The notes: a model not told the origin generated them from the sequence alone. 56,449 nt of DNA from HGM12713 sp045593725 (GCA_045593725.1 JAZNXE010000029.1:1-56449), one strand, 5' to 3'. Numbered from the stretch's first letter, positions 39,867 through 49,398 are shown. Made by a program: numbers and translations.

Positions 39867-42674
39867 TTATTTCTCTTCCTCTGAAGCTTGCTTTTGAGCC
39901 AAGTAATGCTCAAAGGAAAAATTGTTTTTATGGGGCAGAAGCTTAAAGATAAGCGTTAGCATACCTGCCGCGCTCAATATCCAATAAAGTAGCACGAAGA
40001 AACCGTTAAATCGGTCTATCCAGCAAAATCCCGCGGCTGCTAAAGCTATGAGCCCGCCAAGACCGCTTACAGAAAGCGCCGTTATATTTAGGTATTTACG
40101 CAGCTTTTTCATTTTTTTAGCAGCTGAAAGGGCTACTACCAGATTAAATCTTGAGCCACGGGCTATGACACCCAGCTCCTCCTCGGACGCCTCAAAGAGT
40201 ATCCGCTCTCTGTTCCTGTCACGTCTTATGACAAGGTCCTCGGCATTCATATGCACAAAGCTTATATACTTCCCTATATCAGGATTTATTCTGCCAAGCA
40301 GCTCCGTGCTTATCATTGGGTCGAAGGTTTCTACGGCACAGTATATACCGTCCTCCGCAAGGCGTTCCGCAAACATTTGGAACACGCTGTTCACAGCATA
40401 TCTTACGGCTATCCTTGCGGTGGCGCGTCCGTTTATTGACACACAAAGAGTAAACACCTCGTCATCAATATTATTAAGTGCCGCCTTTGGAAAGGATATG
40501 CCGTATCGTGACATAAAGCTCTCGCTTCCAAGCAATACAGAATAATTACATCCAATCACAGCCTCCACACCGCTCTTGGCTATACGTGTTATGCGGCACT
40601 CACCAAGCTTTTTGTCAGAAGGAATAGCAAACGCCTCTGACATAGGTCCGCCTATTTCTCCGTAAACAGCATTGAGGCATCCCAGAAGCACCTCCTTGGA
40701 GGTAGCGTCATAAAGCGCCAGATTCACCTTAGATGGGGAGCATTTCTCAAAAAGATGAAGGTCGCTGAACACAGCTATATCACAGTCGCCGTAAGCCTCC
40801 ATGCTGCCCTCGCTTGCGAAAGCATACCCATTTCTGTGGGCGGAAGCGGTAACACGCTCAAAGGGCAACCATACAGCAATAGCCGAAGCGGTGGGAAGGG
40901 TCATAAAGAGCGCCACCGTCATACCGCCTACACCTACCCAAAACTCGCCCGCGGCAATAAGAGCAAATATACCTATAAACAGGGATAGGACCACTGCGGG
41001 AAGCATCAGAAGCATAGGCAAGGCGCTCTTTTTGCTCCTGTTCTTTACAGCGCCAAAAACCTTTTCCGTATTATGTATTTCTATGGGATAGTATATATTA
41101 TTCGAGGAATCAAGCCCACCCTTGTACATTTTTTCAGCGGTAGAATTTTTACCCTTACTTTTTCTCAGAGTAAACTGATTTTCTTTCCCTGTTAGAATAT
41201 CCGCGAAGAAAAGCTCAAAGCATTTTCTTTCGGCGGCAGATGACCTAAGCTCTCCCACAAGTGACGCCACAAGAGCGCACGCAAGAGCAAAATGGAAGGT
41301 AGGAGGAATAACGTCACCCTTTACGAACAATATACATACGTCGTACAAAAGAGTAGCCACAGAAAGTATAAATATCGCTGAGTACCCATCGGGGGCGGAT
41401 GTCAAAAGCTTTTTAGCACCGTTCCATATCTGCCTGTACGCGCTTACAGCGCAAAGCACTGTTAGCTGAAGACCTATCAAGACGTATGAAATATAATAAT
41501 CCTCTCGGTTTAAAATGCCGGGAAGCTCTATTCCCATAGCGGGCAGTCCCTCGTAAAGCAATAAAAGTAACGCGAATACCGAGCAAACGCCCAATCTAAT
41601 ATACAGAGAGCTTATCTTTGCTTTATATGAATCGAATTTTGCCCATACTTTTTCTCTGAGCTTTCTTATGCGTGCTTGCCTATCATCTTCCTTCTTGTTT
41701 ACAGCTTCCTCATCCAATACGGTGGTATCGTTCTCATCAAAATACCTGTCCATAATCTCGTCGTCGCATCCAAACTGCATAAGCAGGGATATCTCCGCTC
41801 CGTCAGGCTCATTATTCTTTGCCACCCCATCAAGAATCGCGCTCCCTGTGCCCACAATGGTATCATCATCGGCAAAGAAAAGCTCCTTCAAAAAATCTCC
41901 ATTTACTTCTTCAGGCACTTCTGGAGAGCTGTACTCCTCTTGGGATATTTCTTCCAAGGGTTCCTCCGCTAAAGGCTGATTTTTGATTTCAAATTCCCTC
42001 ATTATTGCCTTTTCGGGTATTCTCACTGTTCTTTCTTCCGCTTTGGAAATGATGCGGTCCTGCTCTATAATCTCTTCTGCCTCGGGAATTGGCTCTTCCA
42101 ATGGCTCAAGCTCAAGATGCATATATACTATCTCTTCTTCGGCATCCACTATTTCTTCTATCTGGTCAAAGGTAATATCATCCTCCGCTATATCCTCAAG
42201 CTCAAGGGGAGTCATCTCTATTCCGTCATCCTCAGAAAATGCTTCCAGCTCGTCAAAGGTAAGCTCATCGTCCTCGCCGTAAATCTCCGAGTCGAGGAGA
42301 ACTTGGGATTCTTCTACCGTTTCTTCTTCAATTTGGTCAAAATCTTCTTTAACTTCTTCCTTGACTTCTTCGGAATATTCCTCCGACTCTGATTCAAGCT
42401 CTTCTCCGTGCTCTTCAATATGCGACTCTGCCTCTGTCAAAAAATCCTCATCTATATAGTAGGCATCCTCCAAAGCTTTGGGAGCTTCAAGCTCGGAATC
42501 CGCAGAAAATTGCATCCTCAGCTTTTCCTTAAGCTCATCCTCGGTCATTTCTCCCGAATTATCTGAAAGAGGCTCGTCATAGCCTTGAGGTATATCTTCA
42601 TTATAGGAGCGTTTGAGCATCTCCAAAACCTCTGATATATTCTGTTGATTGGGAGCTTCACCATTCTGAGCCAT
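39867..42674 (-). CDS. Pseudo-P-type ATPase with long acidic N-terminal extension
   Basis: A 935-residue protein that I read as a degenerate P1B-like ATPase. Residues 1-340 are a Glu/Asp-rich, low-complexity cytoplasmic tail. Eight membrane helices follow (about 359-375, 393-413, 431-451, 457-477, 552-577, 579-602, 866-884, 889-911). After helix 6, ERVTASAHRNGYAFASEGSM leads into CDIAVFSDLHLFEK, which aligns with the VVFDKTGTLT phosphorylation loop; the catalytic Asp position is Ser637. CPC in helix 6 is LPT, the actuator loop is short and lacks TGE, and GDGxND is missing. VLLGSESFMSRYGI and INGRATARIAVRYAVN still resemble the N- and P-domains. It should not pump ions. It sits between rlmB and the radical SAM pair. 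Confidence 0.68.
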   Translation of the reverse strand: MAQNGEAPNQQNISEVLEMLKRSYNEDIPQGYDEPLSDNSGEMTEDELKEKLRMQFSADSELEAPKALEDAYYIDEDFLTEAESHIEEHGEELESESEEYSEEVKEEVKEDFDQIEEETVEESQVLLDSEIYGEDDELTFDELEAFSEDDGIEMTPLELEDIAEDDITFDQIEEIVDAEEEIVYMHLELEPLEEPIPEAEEIIEQDRIISKAEERTVRIPEKAIMREFEIKNQPLAEEPLEEISQEEYSSPEVPEEVNGDFLKELFFADDDTIVGTGSAILDGVAKNNEPDGAEISLLMQFGCDDEIMDRYFDENDTTVLDEEAVNKKEDDRQARIRKLREKVWAKFDSYKAKISSLYIRLGVCSVFALLLLLYEGLPAMGIELPGILNREDYYISYVLIGLQLTVLCAVSAYRQIWNGAKKLLTSAPDGYSAIFILSVATLLYDVCILFVKGDVIPPTFHFALACALVASLVGELRSSAAERKCFELFFADILTGKENQFTLRKSKGKNSTAEKMYKGGLDSSNNIYYPIEIHNTEKVFGAVKNRSKKSALPMLLMLPAVVLSLFIGIFALIAAGEFWVGVGGMTVALFMTLPTASAIAVWLPFERVTASAHRNGYAFASEGSMEAYGDCDIAVFSDLHLFEKCSPSKVNLALYDATSKEVLLGCLNAVYGEIGGPMSEAFAIPSDKKLGECRITRIAKSGVEAVIGCNYSVLLGSESFMSRYGISFPKAALNNIDDEVFTLCVSINGRATARIAVRYAVNSVFQMFAERLAEDGIYCAVETFDPMISTELLGRINPDIGKYISFVHMNAEDLVIRRDRNRERILFEASEEELGVIARGSRFNLVVALSAAKKMKKLRKYLNITALSVSGLGGLIALAAAGFCWIDRFNGFFVLLYWILSAAGMLTLIFKLLPHKNNFSFEHYLAQKQASEEEK

Positions 42675-42704
42675 AACACACCTCCGAAAAATTATAGAGT
42701 AATA

Positions 42705-43547
42705 TCAGCTTCTGTGCTGTCTGGATACCTCTGCGAGAATCACTGCCGCCGCAGTGGATACGTTAAAGGAATTTACTTTACCGTACATAGGAATAGACGT
42801 TATATAATCGGATTTGTCCTTTACTATTTTGGAAACTCCGTTACCTTCGCTGCCAAGTACTATGGCGCATGGGCAGTTAAAGTCAGTGTCGTAGTAGGCA
42901 TTCCCTCCCGCCTCGGCGGAAAATACCCATATTCCCTTTTCCTTAAGCTCCTCAACCGTAGCGGCTATATTTGTTACCTTTGCCACAGCCAGATGCTCTA
43001 TTGCTCCGCATGAAGCCTTGCTTACCGCTGAGGTAAGCCCAACTGCTCTTCTCTTTGGAATTATCAAGCCGTGAGCGCCTACGCCCTCAGCGCAGCGTAT
43101 CACCGCTCCCAGATTATGCGGGTCGGTTATACCGTCTGCTATAACTATAAAGGGCTTCTCTCCTCTTTCCTCGGCTATTGCAAGTATATCATCAACAGAG
43201 CAATATTCCTTTTGTGCCGCCATAGCTACTACGCCTTGGTGAACCGAGTAATTTGTCATCTTGTCAAGCTTTACTCTGTCTGTTTCCACAACGGGAATAT
43301 GGCGCTCCACCGCCTCTGCCACAAGCACTACAATAGAGCCTTCTCTCTCCCCCTTTTGAACCAAAAGCTTATCCACCGTTCTGCCTGAACGGAGTAGCTC
43401 TCTTACGGCATTTCTGCCTATTACGAGTCCTTCGTCCATTTCCTCGGTAAATCTGTCATCCTGTTGACGCCTTTGGTGAAAATCATTTTTCATCTGTCTG
43501 TCATTTCTTTTGCTTTTATCATATTTGTTATATTTATTATTTGTCAT
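42705..43547 (-). CDS. rlmB: 23S rRNA (guanosine-2'-O)-methyltransferase RlmB (SpoU/TrmH family)
   Basis: A 280-residue SPOUT methyltransferase. A basic, polar N-terminal tail (residues 1-40, rich in K, R, N, Q) precedes the substrate-binding domain EGLVIGRNAVRELLRSG. The catalytic domain has ADGITDPHNLGAVIRCAE (about 137-154), IVLGSEGNGVSK and IPMYGKVNSFNVSTAAAVI, the three SPOUT motifs. It modifies G2251 in the peptidyl-transferase P-loop in model species. It has its own promoter and precedes the pseudo-ATPase gene by 30 bp, so both are likely on one transcript. Confidence 0.9.
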   Translation of the reverse strand: MTNNKYNKYDKSKRNDRQMKNDFHQRRQQDDRFTEEMDEGLVIGRNAVRELLRSGRTVDKLLVQKGEREGSIVVLVAEAVERHIPVVETDRVKLDKMTNYSVHQGVVAMAAQKEYCSVDDILAIAEERGEKPFIVIADGITDPHNLGAVIRCAEGVGAHGLIIPKRRAVGLTSAVSKASCGAIEHLAVAKVTNIAATVEELKEKGIWVFSAEAGGNAYYDTDFNCPCAIVLGSEGNGVSKIVKDKSDYITSIPMYGKVNSFNVSTAAAVILAEVSRQHRS

Positions 43548-43618
43548 AGCCTACTACCTCCGCAGATGCTTTTTGCAAATGCTCATATATTTTAAACATT
43601 GTACATCTTAATATTATA

Positions 43619-43647
43619 ATTATATCATAATTTGACGAATTTGTACA
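43619..43647 (-). promoter_or_regulatory. Predicted promoter of rlmB
   Basis: On the minus strand, TGTACA (43647-43642), 17 bp, TATAAT (43624-43619). The -35 is poor, the -10 perfect. Confidence 0.5.
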
Positions 43648-43683
43648 TACCTTTTTACAAAGCCTTTTCTAAAAAAAATAAAA

Positions 43684-43710
43684 AAAGGCAGCTGCTTTAC
43701 AGCTGCCTTT
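43684..43710 (-). terminator. Terminator of guaB
   Basis: An 11-bp stem (AAAGGCAGCTG / CAGCTGCCTTT) with a 5-nt loop and, on the minus strand, a long T-tract. Confidence 0.92.
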
Positions 43711-43720
43711 AATGCTAAGC

Positions 43721-45187
43721 TTAGCCCATAGAAGAATAGTTGGGTGCTTCCTTTGTGATGTTGATGTCGTGGGGGTGAGATTCACGAAGTCCCGCGCCTG
43801 TAATGCGAACAAACTGACCGTTGATACGAAGATCGTCAATAGTAGCCGCGCCGCAATATCCCATTCCTGCGCGAAGTCCACCCATAAGCTGATAAATAGT
43901 ATCGCAAAGAGGTCCCTTGAAGGGTACGCGTCCCTCAACTCCCTCAGGAACGAGCTTCTTGTTGCTCTCCTGGAAGTATCTGTCCTTAGAGCCCTGCTCC
44001 ATTGCCGCGATAGAACCCATTCCACGGTAAACCTTAAAGCGTCTGCCCTGATAAAGCTCCTCTGCTCCGGGGCTTTCCTCGCATCCGGCGAACATAGAGC
44101 CTATCATAACAGTAGATGCGCCTGCGGCTATTGCCTTAACAACGTCACCGCTGTACTTGAGTCCTCCGTCGGCAATTACGGGAATATTATACTTGTCAGC
44201 CACCTCAGCGGCATCACAAATAGCGGTTATCTGAGGAACACCGATACCCGCAACTATACGGGTGGTACAGATAGAACCGGGGCCTATACCTACCTTAATA
44301 GCGTCAGCTCCCGCCTTGATAAGCTCAAGAGCAGCCTCGCCCGTAGCGATGTTACCCGCGATTATCTGAGCCTCGGGGAATGCGTTCTTAACCTCAAATA
44401 CCTTGTTTATTATATTCTGGGAATGTCCGTGAGCGGAGTCAAGCACTAAGTAGTCTGCACCTGCAGCGAGAAGCGCACCCGCTCTGTCAAGGCAATCCTT
44501 AGTAGCTCCGATAGCGGCACCGCAAATAAGTCTTCCGCGCTCATCCTTAGCCGAATTAGGATACTTGGTAGCCTTTTCTATATCCTTAATGGTAATAAGT
44601 CCTGTAAGCACGTTATCCTTATCTACCAAGGGAAGCTTTTCTATCTTGTGGTGTCTGAGTATTTCCTGAGCCTCGGGAAGAGTAGTTCCCGCAGGGGCAA
44701 GGACAAGATTATCCTTTGTCATAACGTCGGATATCTTCACATTGTAATCTACAAGGAAACGCATATCACGGTTAGTTATTATACCTACTACGCGCTTGTT
44801 TCCGTCGCATATCGGAACACCGGATATCTTAAACTTACGCATAAGGTTCTCTGCCTCATATACGTAATTATCCGGACCAAGGAAGATAGGATTAGTTATA
44901 ACGCCATTCTCACTTCTCTTAACTCTGTCAACGTTATCGACCTGTGCGTCTATGGTCATATTCTTGTGGATAGTTCCCGCGCCACCCTCACGGGCGATCG
45001 CAATAGCAAGATTTGCCTCTGTAACGGTATCCATTGCAGAGCTGAGAACGGGAATGTTCAAAGATATCTTGTTTGTAAGACGGGTCTTGAGCGAAACGTC
45101 AGCAGGAAGAACATCACTCTTTGCGGGAATAAGAAGAACGTCGTCAAAGGTAAGACCTTCCTTAAGAAATTTAGAATTGTAATCCAT
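43721..45187 (-). CDS. guaB: IMP dehydrogenase
   Basis: Oxidises IMP to XMP with NAD, the committed step to GMP. The 488-residue protein starts LTFDDVLLIPAKSDVLP. It has the paired CBS domains at about 95-205 (GVPICDGNKRVVGIITNRD, LPLVDKDNVLTGLITIKD). The catalytic loop is GPGSICTTRIVAG, with the active-site Cys near residue 306, and GGLKYSGDVVKAIAAGA and the MGSIAAMEQGSKDRYFQE flap follow. It is monocistronic. The leader is only about 35 nt, so no guanine riboswitch is present. Confidence 0.97.
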   Translation of the reverse strand: MDYNSKFLKEGLTFDDVLLIPAKSDVLPADVSLKTRLTNKISLNIPVLSSAMDTVTEANLAIAIAREGGAGTIHKNMTIDAQVDNVDRVKRSENGVITNPIFLGPDNYVYEAENLMRKFKISGVPICDGNKRVVGIITNRDMRFLVDYNVKISDVMTKDNLVLAPAGTTLPEAQEILRHHKIEKLPLVDKDNVLTGLITIKDIEKATKYPNSAKDERGRLICGAAIGATKDCLDRAGALLAAGADYLVLDSAHGHSQNIINKVFEVKNAFPEAQIIAGNIATGEAALELIKAGADAIKVGIGPGSICTTRIVAGIGVPQITAICDAAEVADKYNIPVIADGGLKYSGDVVKAIAAGASTVMIGSMFAGCEESPGAEELYQGRRFKVYRGMGSIAAMEQGSKDRYFQESNKKLVPEGVEGRVPFKGPLCDTIYQLMGGLRAGMGYCGAATIDDLRINGQFVRITGAGLRESHPHDINITKEAPNYSSMG

Positions 45188-45223
45188 AAAACCTCCCTAT
45201 GTGCAACTGATTTATTAACCCTT

Positions 45224-45252
45224 ATTATATCAAAACTGTCGAAGGTTGTCAA
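45224..45252 (-). promoter_or_regulatory. Predicted promoter of guaB
   Basis: On the minus strand, TTGACA (45252-45247), 17 bp, TATAAT (45229-45224). GGGAGG lies before ATG 45187. Confidence 0.78.
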
Positions 45253-45373
45253 GGTTTTTAATGCGAAAATCCTCTCTTTTTATAATCTTTTTTCTTTTTC
45301 TCACATAATGTAAAAAAATGCAAAATAAGACGAATAAATTTGTTTATTTTGCGTATAGTGGCGGTGCTTCAAA

Positions 45374-46105
45374 ATGAAAAAATTTTCCTTTGTACTTTTC
45401 TTTATACTTTTCTTGATTGCTTTTATCCTTATTTGCAGTATTTTGATTTTCCTTTCTCGGTACCCCCAAAAAAGCGATACCGACATAGACAGCGGAAGAA
45501 TCCTCGGCTCCCCCGTAGTAATAATTGACGCGGGACACGGTGGAGAGGACGGTGGCACTGTGGGAAAAAACGGCTGTCTTGAAAAGGACGTAAATCTTAT
45601 CCTTGCCAAGAAGCTTAAGACTATGCTTTCTAGTATGGGAATAGAAAGCGTGCTCACCCGTGAGTGTGACACTCTCCTGTATGACAAAAACTCTGATTAC
45701 GAAGGGCAGAAAAAGCGATTGGATATGCAAGCAAGGCTTGATATAGTAAGGTCTTATGACAACGCCGTTTTTATAAGCATTCATCAAAATTCCTTCCCGC
45801 AGGAAAAATATAAGGGTTTTCAGATTTATTATTCCTCTAACAATCAGGACTCGGAAGATCTGGCAGGTGTCATAGAGTCAGCTGTAAAAAGCACCTTGCA
45901 GCCGGACAACGACAGAGTGGCAAAGCCCGCGGGACAAAGCATATATCTTCTTCACAAGCTGGATTGCCCTGCTCTGCTTTTGGAGTGCGGTTTTTTGTCC
46001 AATGTGGAGGAATGTGAGCTGTTGTGCGACGATAAATATCAAAACGAGCTTTGCGCTGTAATCGCCTGCGGTATAGAAAGATATCTTAAAAACGGGGTGA
46101 GCTGA
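45374..46105 (+). CDS. cwlD: N-acetylmuramoyl-L-alanine amidase (CwlD-like, Amidase_3)
   Basis: A 243-residue zinc amidase with an N-terminal signal anchor (residues 3-28, VLFFILFLIAFILICSILIF). The Amidase_3 core has VIIDAGHGGEDGG (zinc His), the catalytic or ligand Glu in KDVNLILAKKL context, FISIHQNSFP (second His) and LLECGFLSN (Glu). Single-domain length and membrane anchor match CwlD, which makes muramic lactam for the spore cortex. This hints at an endospore former, but vegetative amidases of this type exist. The ribosome site is weak (GGCGG), and the promoter is unclear. Confidence 0.82.
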   Translation: MKKFSFVLFFILFLIAFILICSILIFLSRYPQKSDTDIDSGRILGSPVVIIDAGHGGEDGGTVGKNGCLEKDVNLILAKKLKTMLSSMGIESVLTRECDTLLYDKNSDYEGQKKRLDMQARLDIVRSYDNAVFISIHQNSFPQEKYKGFQIYYSSNNQDSEDLAGVIESAVKSTLQPDNDRVAKPAGQSIYLLHKLDCPALLLECGFLSNVEECELLCDDKYQNELCAVIACGIERYLKNGVS

Positions 46106-46160
46106 TCTGTCCAGTTTTTGAAATTCAGATAACACCTTAAAATTATACCTCTGTCCCCCC

Positions 46161-46189
46161 TTGCATTTTTGAATTTTTTAGTGTATAAT
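46161..46189 (+). promoter_or_regulatory. Predicted promoter of radA
   Basis: TTGCAT (46161-46166), 17 bp, TATAAT (46184-46189). AGAGGTG precedes ATG 46226. Confidence 0.65.
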
Positions 46190-46225
46190 TATCGTAATCA
46201 CTAAAGAATTTATAAGAGGTGCTCT

Positions 46226-47620
46226 ATGGCGGGATTTAAGACTGTATATATCTGCTCAAGCTGCGAATACGTAAGTCCGAAATGGATGGGAAAATGCCCA
46301 AAGTGCGGCTCGTGGAATACCTTTGTTGAGGACGTTCAGGAAACATCTCCCTCCTCTTCCGCTACCAAGCGCACGTCTGTAATCCATTCGGGTGACAGTA
46401 AAGCGCAGGAATTTTCACTTCTCAAATCCCCCGAATATATAAGAAGCGCTACGGGACTTTCGGAATTGGACAGGGTTCTTGGCGGTGGACTTGTATCAGG
46501 CTCCGCCGTGCTTATTTCAGGCGAACCCGGGATTGGAAAATCCACCCTTCTTTTACAGATATGTGACACACTCGGCGCTTCCTACAAGGTACTCTACGTA
46601 TCGGGCGAGGAGTCAAGCGGTCAGCTTAAGCTCCGCGCAGAGCGTCTGCGAGTTTCGGGTAAAAATCTGTATATACTCACAGAAACCAATATAGAGAATA
46701 TCCTTTCGGAAGCCAAGAAAATAAAGCCCGACGTTATTATAGCAGACTCGGTGCAGACTATGTATTCCGACGCCATATCCTCCGCCCCGGGCAGTATATC
46801 AAACGTAAAAGAGGTTGCCATGGCTTTTATCGGCAAGGCAAAGACCGAGGGTATTTCCGTAATACTGGTAGGTCACGTAAACAAGGAGGGCGGAATAGCC
46901 GGTCCTAAGGTGCTTGAGCATATGGTAGATGCTGTTCTCAGCTTTGAGGGGGACAAGCGTCAAAGCTATCGAATAATCAGAGCCAATAAAAACCGATTCG
47001 GCTCTACCAATGAGATAGGCGTGTTTGAAATGACAGATATTGGGTTGAGGCAGGTTGAAAACCCCTCGGAGATGCTTCTGGCAGACCGCCCCACCGACGT
47101 ATCGGGCAACTGCGCCGTATGCACTATGGAGGGTACGCGCCCTATTGTTGCCGAGATTCAGGCGCTGGTCACACCAACCGCCTTCCCCGCACCAAGGCGA
47201 ACGTCAAACGGTATAGACTACAACCGAACCTGTCTTATCCTTGCCGTGCTTGAAAAGCGTCTTGGACTTAAATTTTCGAGCAGTGACGTATATCTCAACG
47301 TAATTGGCGGATTGCAGATAGATGAGCCCGCCTCCGACCTTGGAATAGCTATGGCTCTCATATCCTCACTGACTGACAAGAAAATCCCCGACACCCTCAT
47401 TGCTATTGGTGAAATAGGACTTGCGGGTGAATGCCGAGGGGTATCAAATATTGAGCAAAGAGTCCGCGAGGCGGCAAGACTCGGCTTCAAGGAAGCCCTG
47501 CTTCCCCTACATAACGCTCAAAGCTGTCCACAGATAAGCGGAATAAAAATTTATCCCGTAAAGAATATATACGACATATTAAAGTATTTAAAAAATGACA
47601 CAAAAAAAGGCGAATTTTAA
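46226..47620 (+). CDS. radA: DNA repair protein RadA
   Basis: A RecA-like, DnaB-type helicase/branch-migration factor for recombination intermediates. The 464-residue protein shows all its modules: N-terminal C4 zinc finger (CSSCEYVSPKWMGKCPKC, residues 10-27), Walker A GEPGIGKST (about 97-105), the RadA-specific KNRFG motif (in IIRANKNRFGSTNEI, about 250-264), and a C-terminal Lon-like domain with VIGGLQIDEPASDLGIAMAL. It is a single-gene transcript with promoter and terminator. The common neighbours disA and clpC are absent. Confidence 0.97.
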   Translation: MAGFKTVYICSSCEYVSPKWMGKCPKCGSWNTFVEDVQETSPSSSATKRTSVIHSGDSKAQEFSLLKSPEYIRSATGLSELDRVLGGGLVSGSAVLISGEPGIGKSTLLLQICDTLGASYKVLYVSGEESSGQLKLRAERLRVSGKNLYILTETNIENILSEAKKIKPDVIIADSVQTMYSDAISSAPGSISNVKEVAMAFIGKAKTEGISVILVGHVNKEGGIAGPKVLEHMVDAVLSFEGDKRQSYRIIRANKNRFGSTNEIGVFEMTDIGLRQVENPSEMLLADRPTDVSGNCAVCTMEGTRPIVAEIQALVTPTAFPAPRRTSNGIDYNRTCLILAVLEKRLGLKFSSSDVYLNVIGGLQIDEPASDLGIAMALISSLTDKKIPDTLIAIGEIGLAGECRGVSNIEQRVREAARLGFKEALLPLHNAQSCPQISGIKIYPVKNIYDILKYLKNDTKKGEF

Positions 47621-47632
47621 ATTCGCCTTTTT
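47604..47632. terminator. Bidirectional terminator after radA
   Basis: A 12-bp stem AAAAAGGCGAAT / ATTCGCCTTTTT, followed by TTTTG on the plus strand. It also closes the minus-strand glyQS operon. Confidence 0.9.
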
Positions 47633-47636
47633 GTTT

Positions 47637-47981
47637 TTAAGTAAGGTCAAAGTATATCCATGCCAACAGCGCCCACACAAACGTAGTCGTTATAGCGCCT
47701 AATATAGCGGAAATGTTAAAGCTGAACACGGTTATAACGAAGCTTGCCACTGCAAGAACGCACACGATAACCGCCACCGTTCTGCACGCCTTAATGGATG
47801 CTTTGGATATACCCATAACACCAAGCACGAACATCAGCACACCCAGAACGCAATCAAGAGCGAACAGCGCCTCAAAATTCAGCTCGGCTATCTTTAATAT
47901 GGCGTCAAGCACAAATCCAAGACCAATAGCCATAAATATTATGCTTATGAGCGCCTTTGTAAGACTTCCTTTCTTTGCCAT
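47637..47981 (-). CDS. Small four-helix membrane protein
   Basis: A 114-residue hydrophobic protein with four predicted membrane helices (about 8-28, 36-57, 65-88, 92-111) and a short basic N-terminus (MAKKGSLTK). I recognise no family; many Clostridia carry similar small DUF308-like or acid-resistance-like membrane proteins. It starts 10 bp after the glyQS stop and so is co-transcribed with it, though a functional tie is doubtful. Confidence 0.65.
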   Translation of the reverse strand: MAKKGSLTKALISIIFMAIGLGFVLDAILKIAELNFEALFALDCVLGVLMFVLGVMGISKASIKACRTVAVIVCVLAVASFVITVFSFNISAILGAITTTFVWALLAWIYFDLT

Positions 47982-47991
47982 ATTACACCTC

Positions 47992-49398
47992 TCAGAACTC
48001 TATCTTCTTTTCAATGTAGGACTTAAGCTCACTTATGGGAATCCTTACCTGCTCCATAGTATCCCTGTCACGGACTGTTACGCATCCGTCAAGTTCGGAA
48101 TCAAAGTCGTAGGTTATGCACAAGGGAGTACCTATCTCGTCCTGACGGCGGTATCTCTTACCGATAGAGCCTGCCTCATCATAATCAACCGAGAAATACT
48201 TAACAAGCTCGGAGTATATCTTATCCGCTCCCTCGGAAAGCTTCTTGGACAGAGGAAGAACTGCCGCCTTGAAGGGCGCGAGAGCGGGATGCAGGTGCAT
48301 TACAACTCTTACGTCGTTCTTCTGTGCGTCAATAACCTCCTCGTCGTAAGCATCGCAAAGAACAGAAAGAACTGTTCTTTCAACACCAAGGCTAGGCTCA
48401 ACAACGTAAGGAACGTAGTGCTCGTTTGTTTCCTGGTCAAAGTAAGTAAGGTCCTTACCCGAAGTGTTCTGATGCTGCGTGAGGTCGTAATCTGTACGGT
48501 CAGCAACTCCCCAAAGCTCGCCCCAACCGAATGGGAAGAGGAACTCAAAGTCTGTGGTTGCCTTGGAATAGAAGCAAAGCTCCTCGGGGTCGTGGTCACG
48601 GAGTCTGATATTCTCCTCCTTAAGACCGATAGCAAGCAGCCATTCACGGCAGAAGCTTCTCCAATAGTTGAACCATTCAAGGTCGGTTCCGGGCTTGCAG
48701 AAGAACTCAAGTTCCATCTGCTCAAACTCACGAACACGGAAAATAAAGTTACCGGGGGTTATCTCGTTACGGAAGGATTTACCTATCTGAGCGATACCGA
48801 AGGGCAGCTTCTTTCTTGTGGTCCTCTGTACGCTTACAAAGTTTGTGAAAATACCCTGTGCTGTTTCGGGACGGAGATAAACGGTGTTTTTTGCGTCCTC
48901 CGTAACTCCCTGAAATGTCTTGAACATAAGGTTAAACTGACGGATATCGGTAAAGTTGTGCTTTCCGCAGGTGGGGCAAGGGATATTGTGCTCCTCAACA
49001 AACTCTTTCATTTCTGCCTGAGAAAAAGCGTCAATGGGCTTGGGAAGCTCAAAGCTATTCTCTGCACAAAAGTCCTCAATAAGCTTATCGGCTCTGAAAC
49101 GCTCGTGGCACTCACGGCAGTCCATCAGAGGGTCTGAAAATCCCGCAAGGTGTCCGGACGCAACCCAAGTCTGGGGGTTCATAAGAATAGCCGCGTCAAG
49201 TCCTACGTTATATCTGTTCTCCTGAACGAACTTCTTCCACCAAGCCTTCTTTACGTTATTCTTAAGCTCTACGCCGAGGGGTCCGTAATCCCACGTATTC
49301 GCAAGTCCTCCGTAAATTTCGGAGCCGGGGAAAATAAAGCCTCTCGTTTTACAAAGAGCCACTATTTTGTCCATTGTCTTTTCTGTGTTCTTCATCAT
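47992..49398 (-). CDS. glyQS: Glycyl-tRNA synthetase, single-chain (alpha2) type
   Basis: A 468-residue class II synthetase of the eukaryote/archaea-like homodimeric type. It has FIFPGSEIYGGLANTWDYGPLG near the N-terminus (motif 1 area), a CPTCGKHNFTD stretch, motif 2 FRNEITPGNFIFRVREFEQME, and motif 3 near LGVERTVLSVLCDAY. The anticodon-binding domain is at the end. The start is one of two adjacent ATGs (49398 or 49395), with GGAAGGA upstream; the longer frame to 49449 overlaps the promoter. The leader is about 35 nt, with no T-box, unusual for a Bacillota synthetase gene. Confidence 0.95.
   Translation of the reverse strand: MMKNTEKTMDKIVALCKTRGFIFPGSEIYGGLANTWDYGPLGVELKNNVKKAWWKKFVQENRYNVGLDAAILMNPQTWVASGHLAGFSDPLMDCRECHERFRADKLIEDFCAENSFELPKPIDAFSQAEMKEFVEEHNIPCPTCGKHNFTDIRQFNLMFKTFQGVTEDAKNTVYLRPETAQGIFTNFVSVQRTTRKKLPFGIAQIGKSFRNEITPGNFIFRVREFEQMELEFFCKPGTDLEWFNYWRSFCREWLLAIGLKEENIRLRDHDPEELCFYSKATTDFEFLFPFGWGELWGVADRTDYDLTQHQNTSGKDLTYFDQETNEHYVPYVVEPSLGVERTVLSVLCDAYDEEVIDAQKNDVRVVMHLHPALAPFKAAVLPLSKKLSEGADKIYSELVKYFSVDYDEAGSIGKRYRRQDEIGTPLCITYDFDSELDGCVTVRDRDTMEQVRIPISELKSYIEKKIEF

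Noticed and set aside
45188..45260. A purine riboswitch upstream of guaB
   Set aside because: The distance from the predicted transcript start to the start codon is about 35 nt, too short for an aptamer.
47713..49137. 474-codon plus-strand frame opposite glyQS
   Set aside because: Long only because of glyQS codon bias. It has no start signal and no recognisable motif, and it spans two real minus-strand genes.
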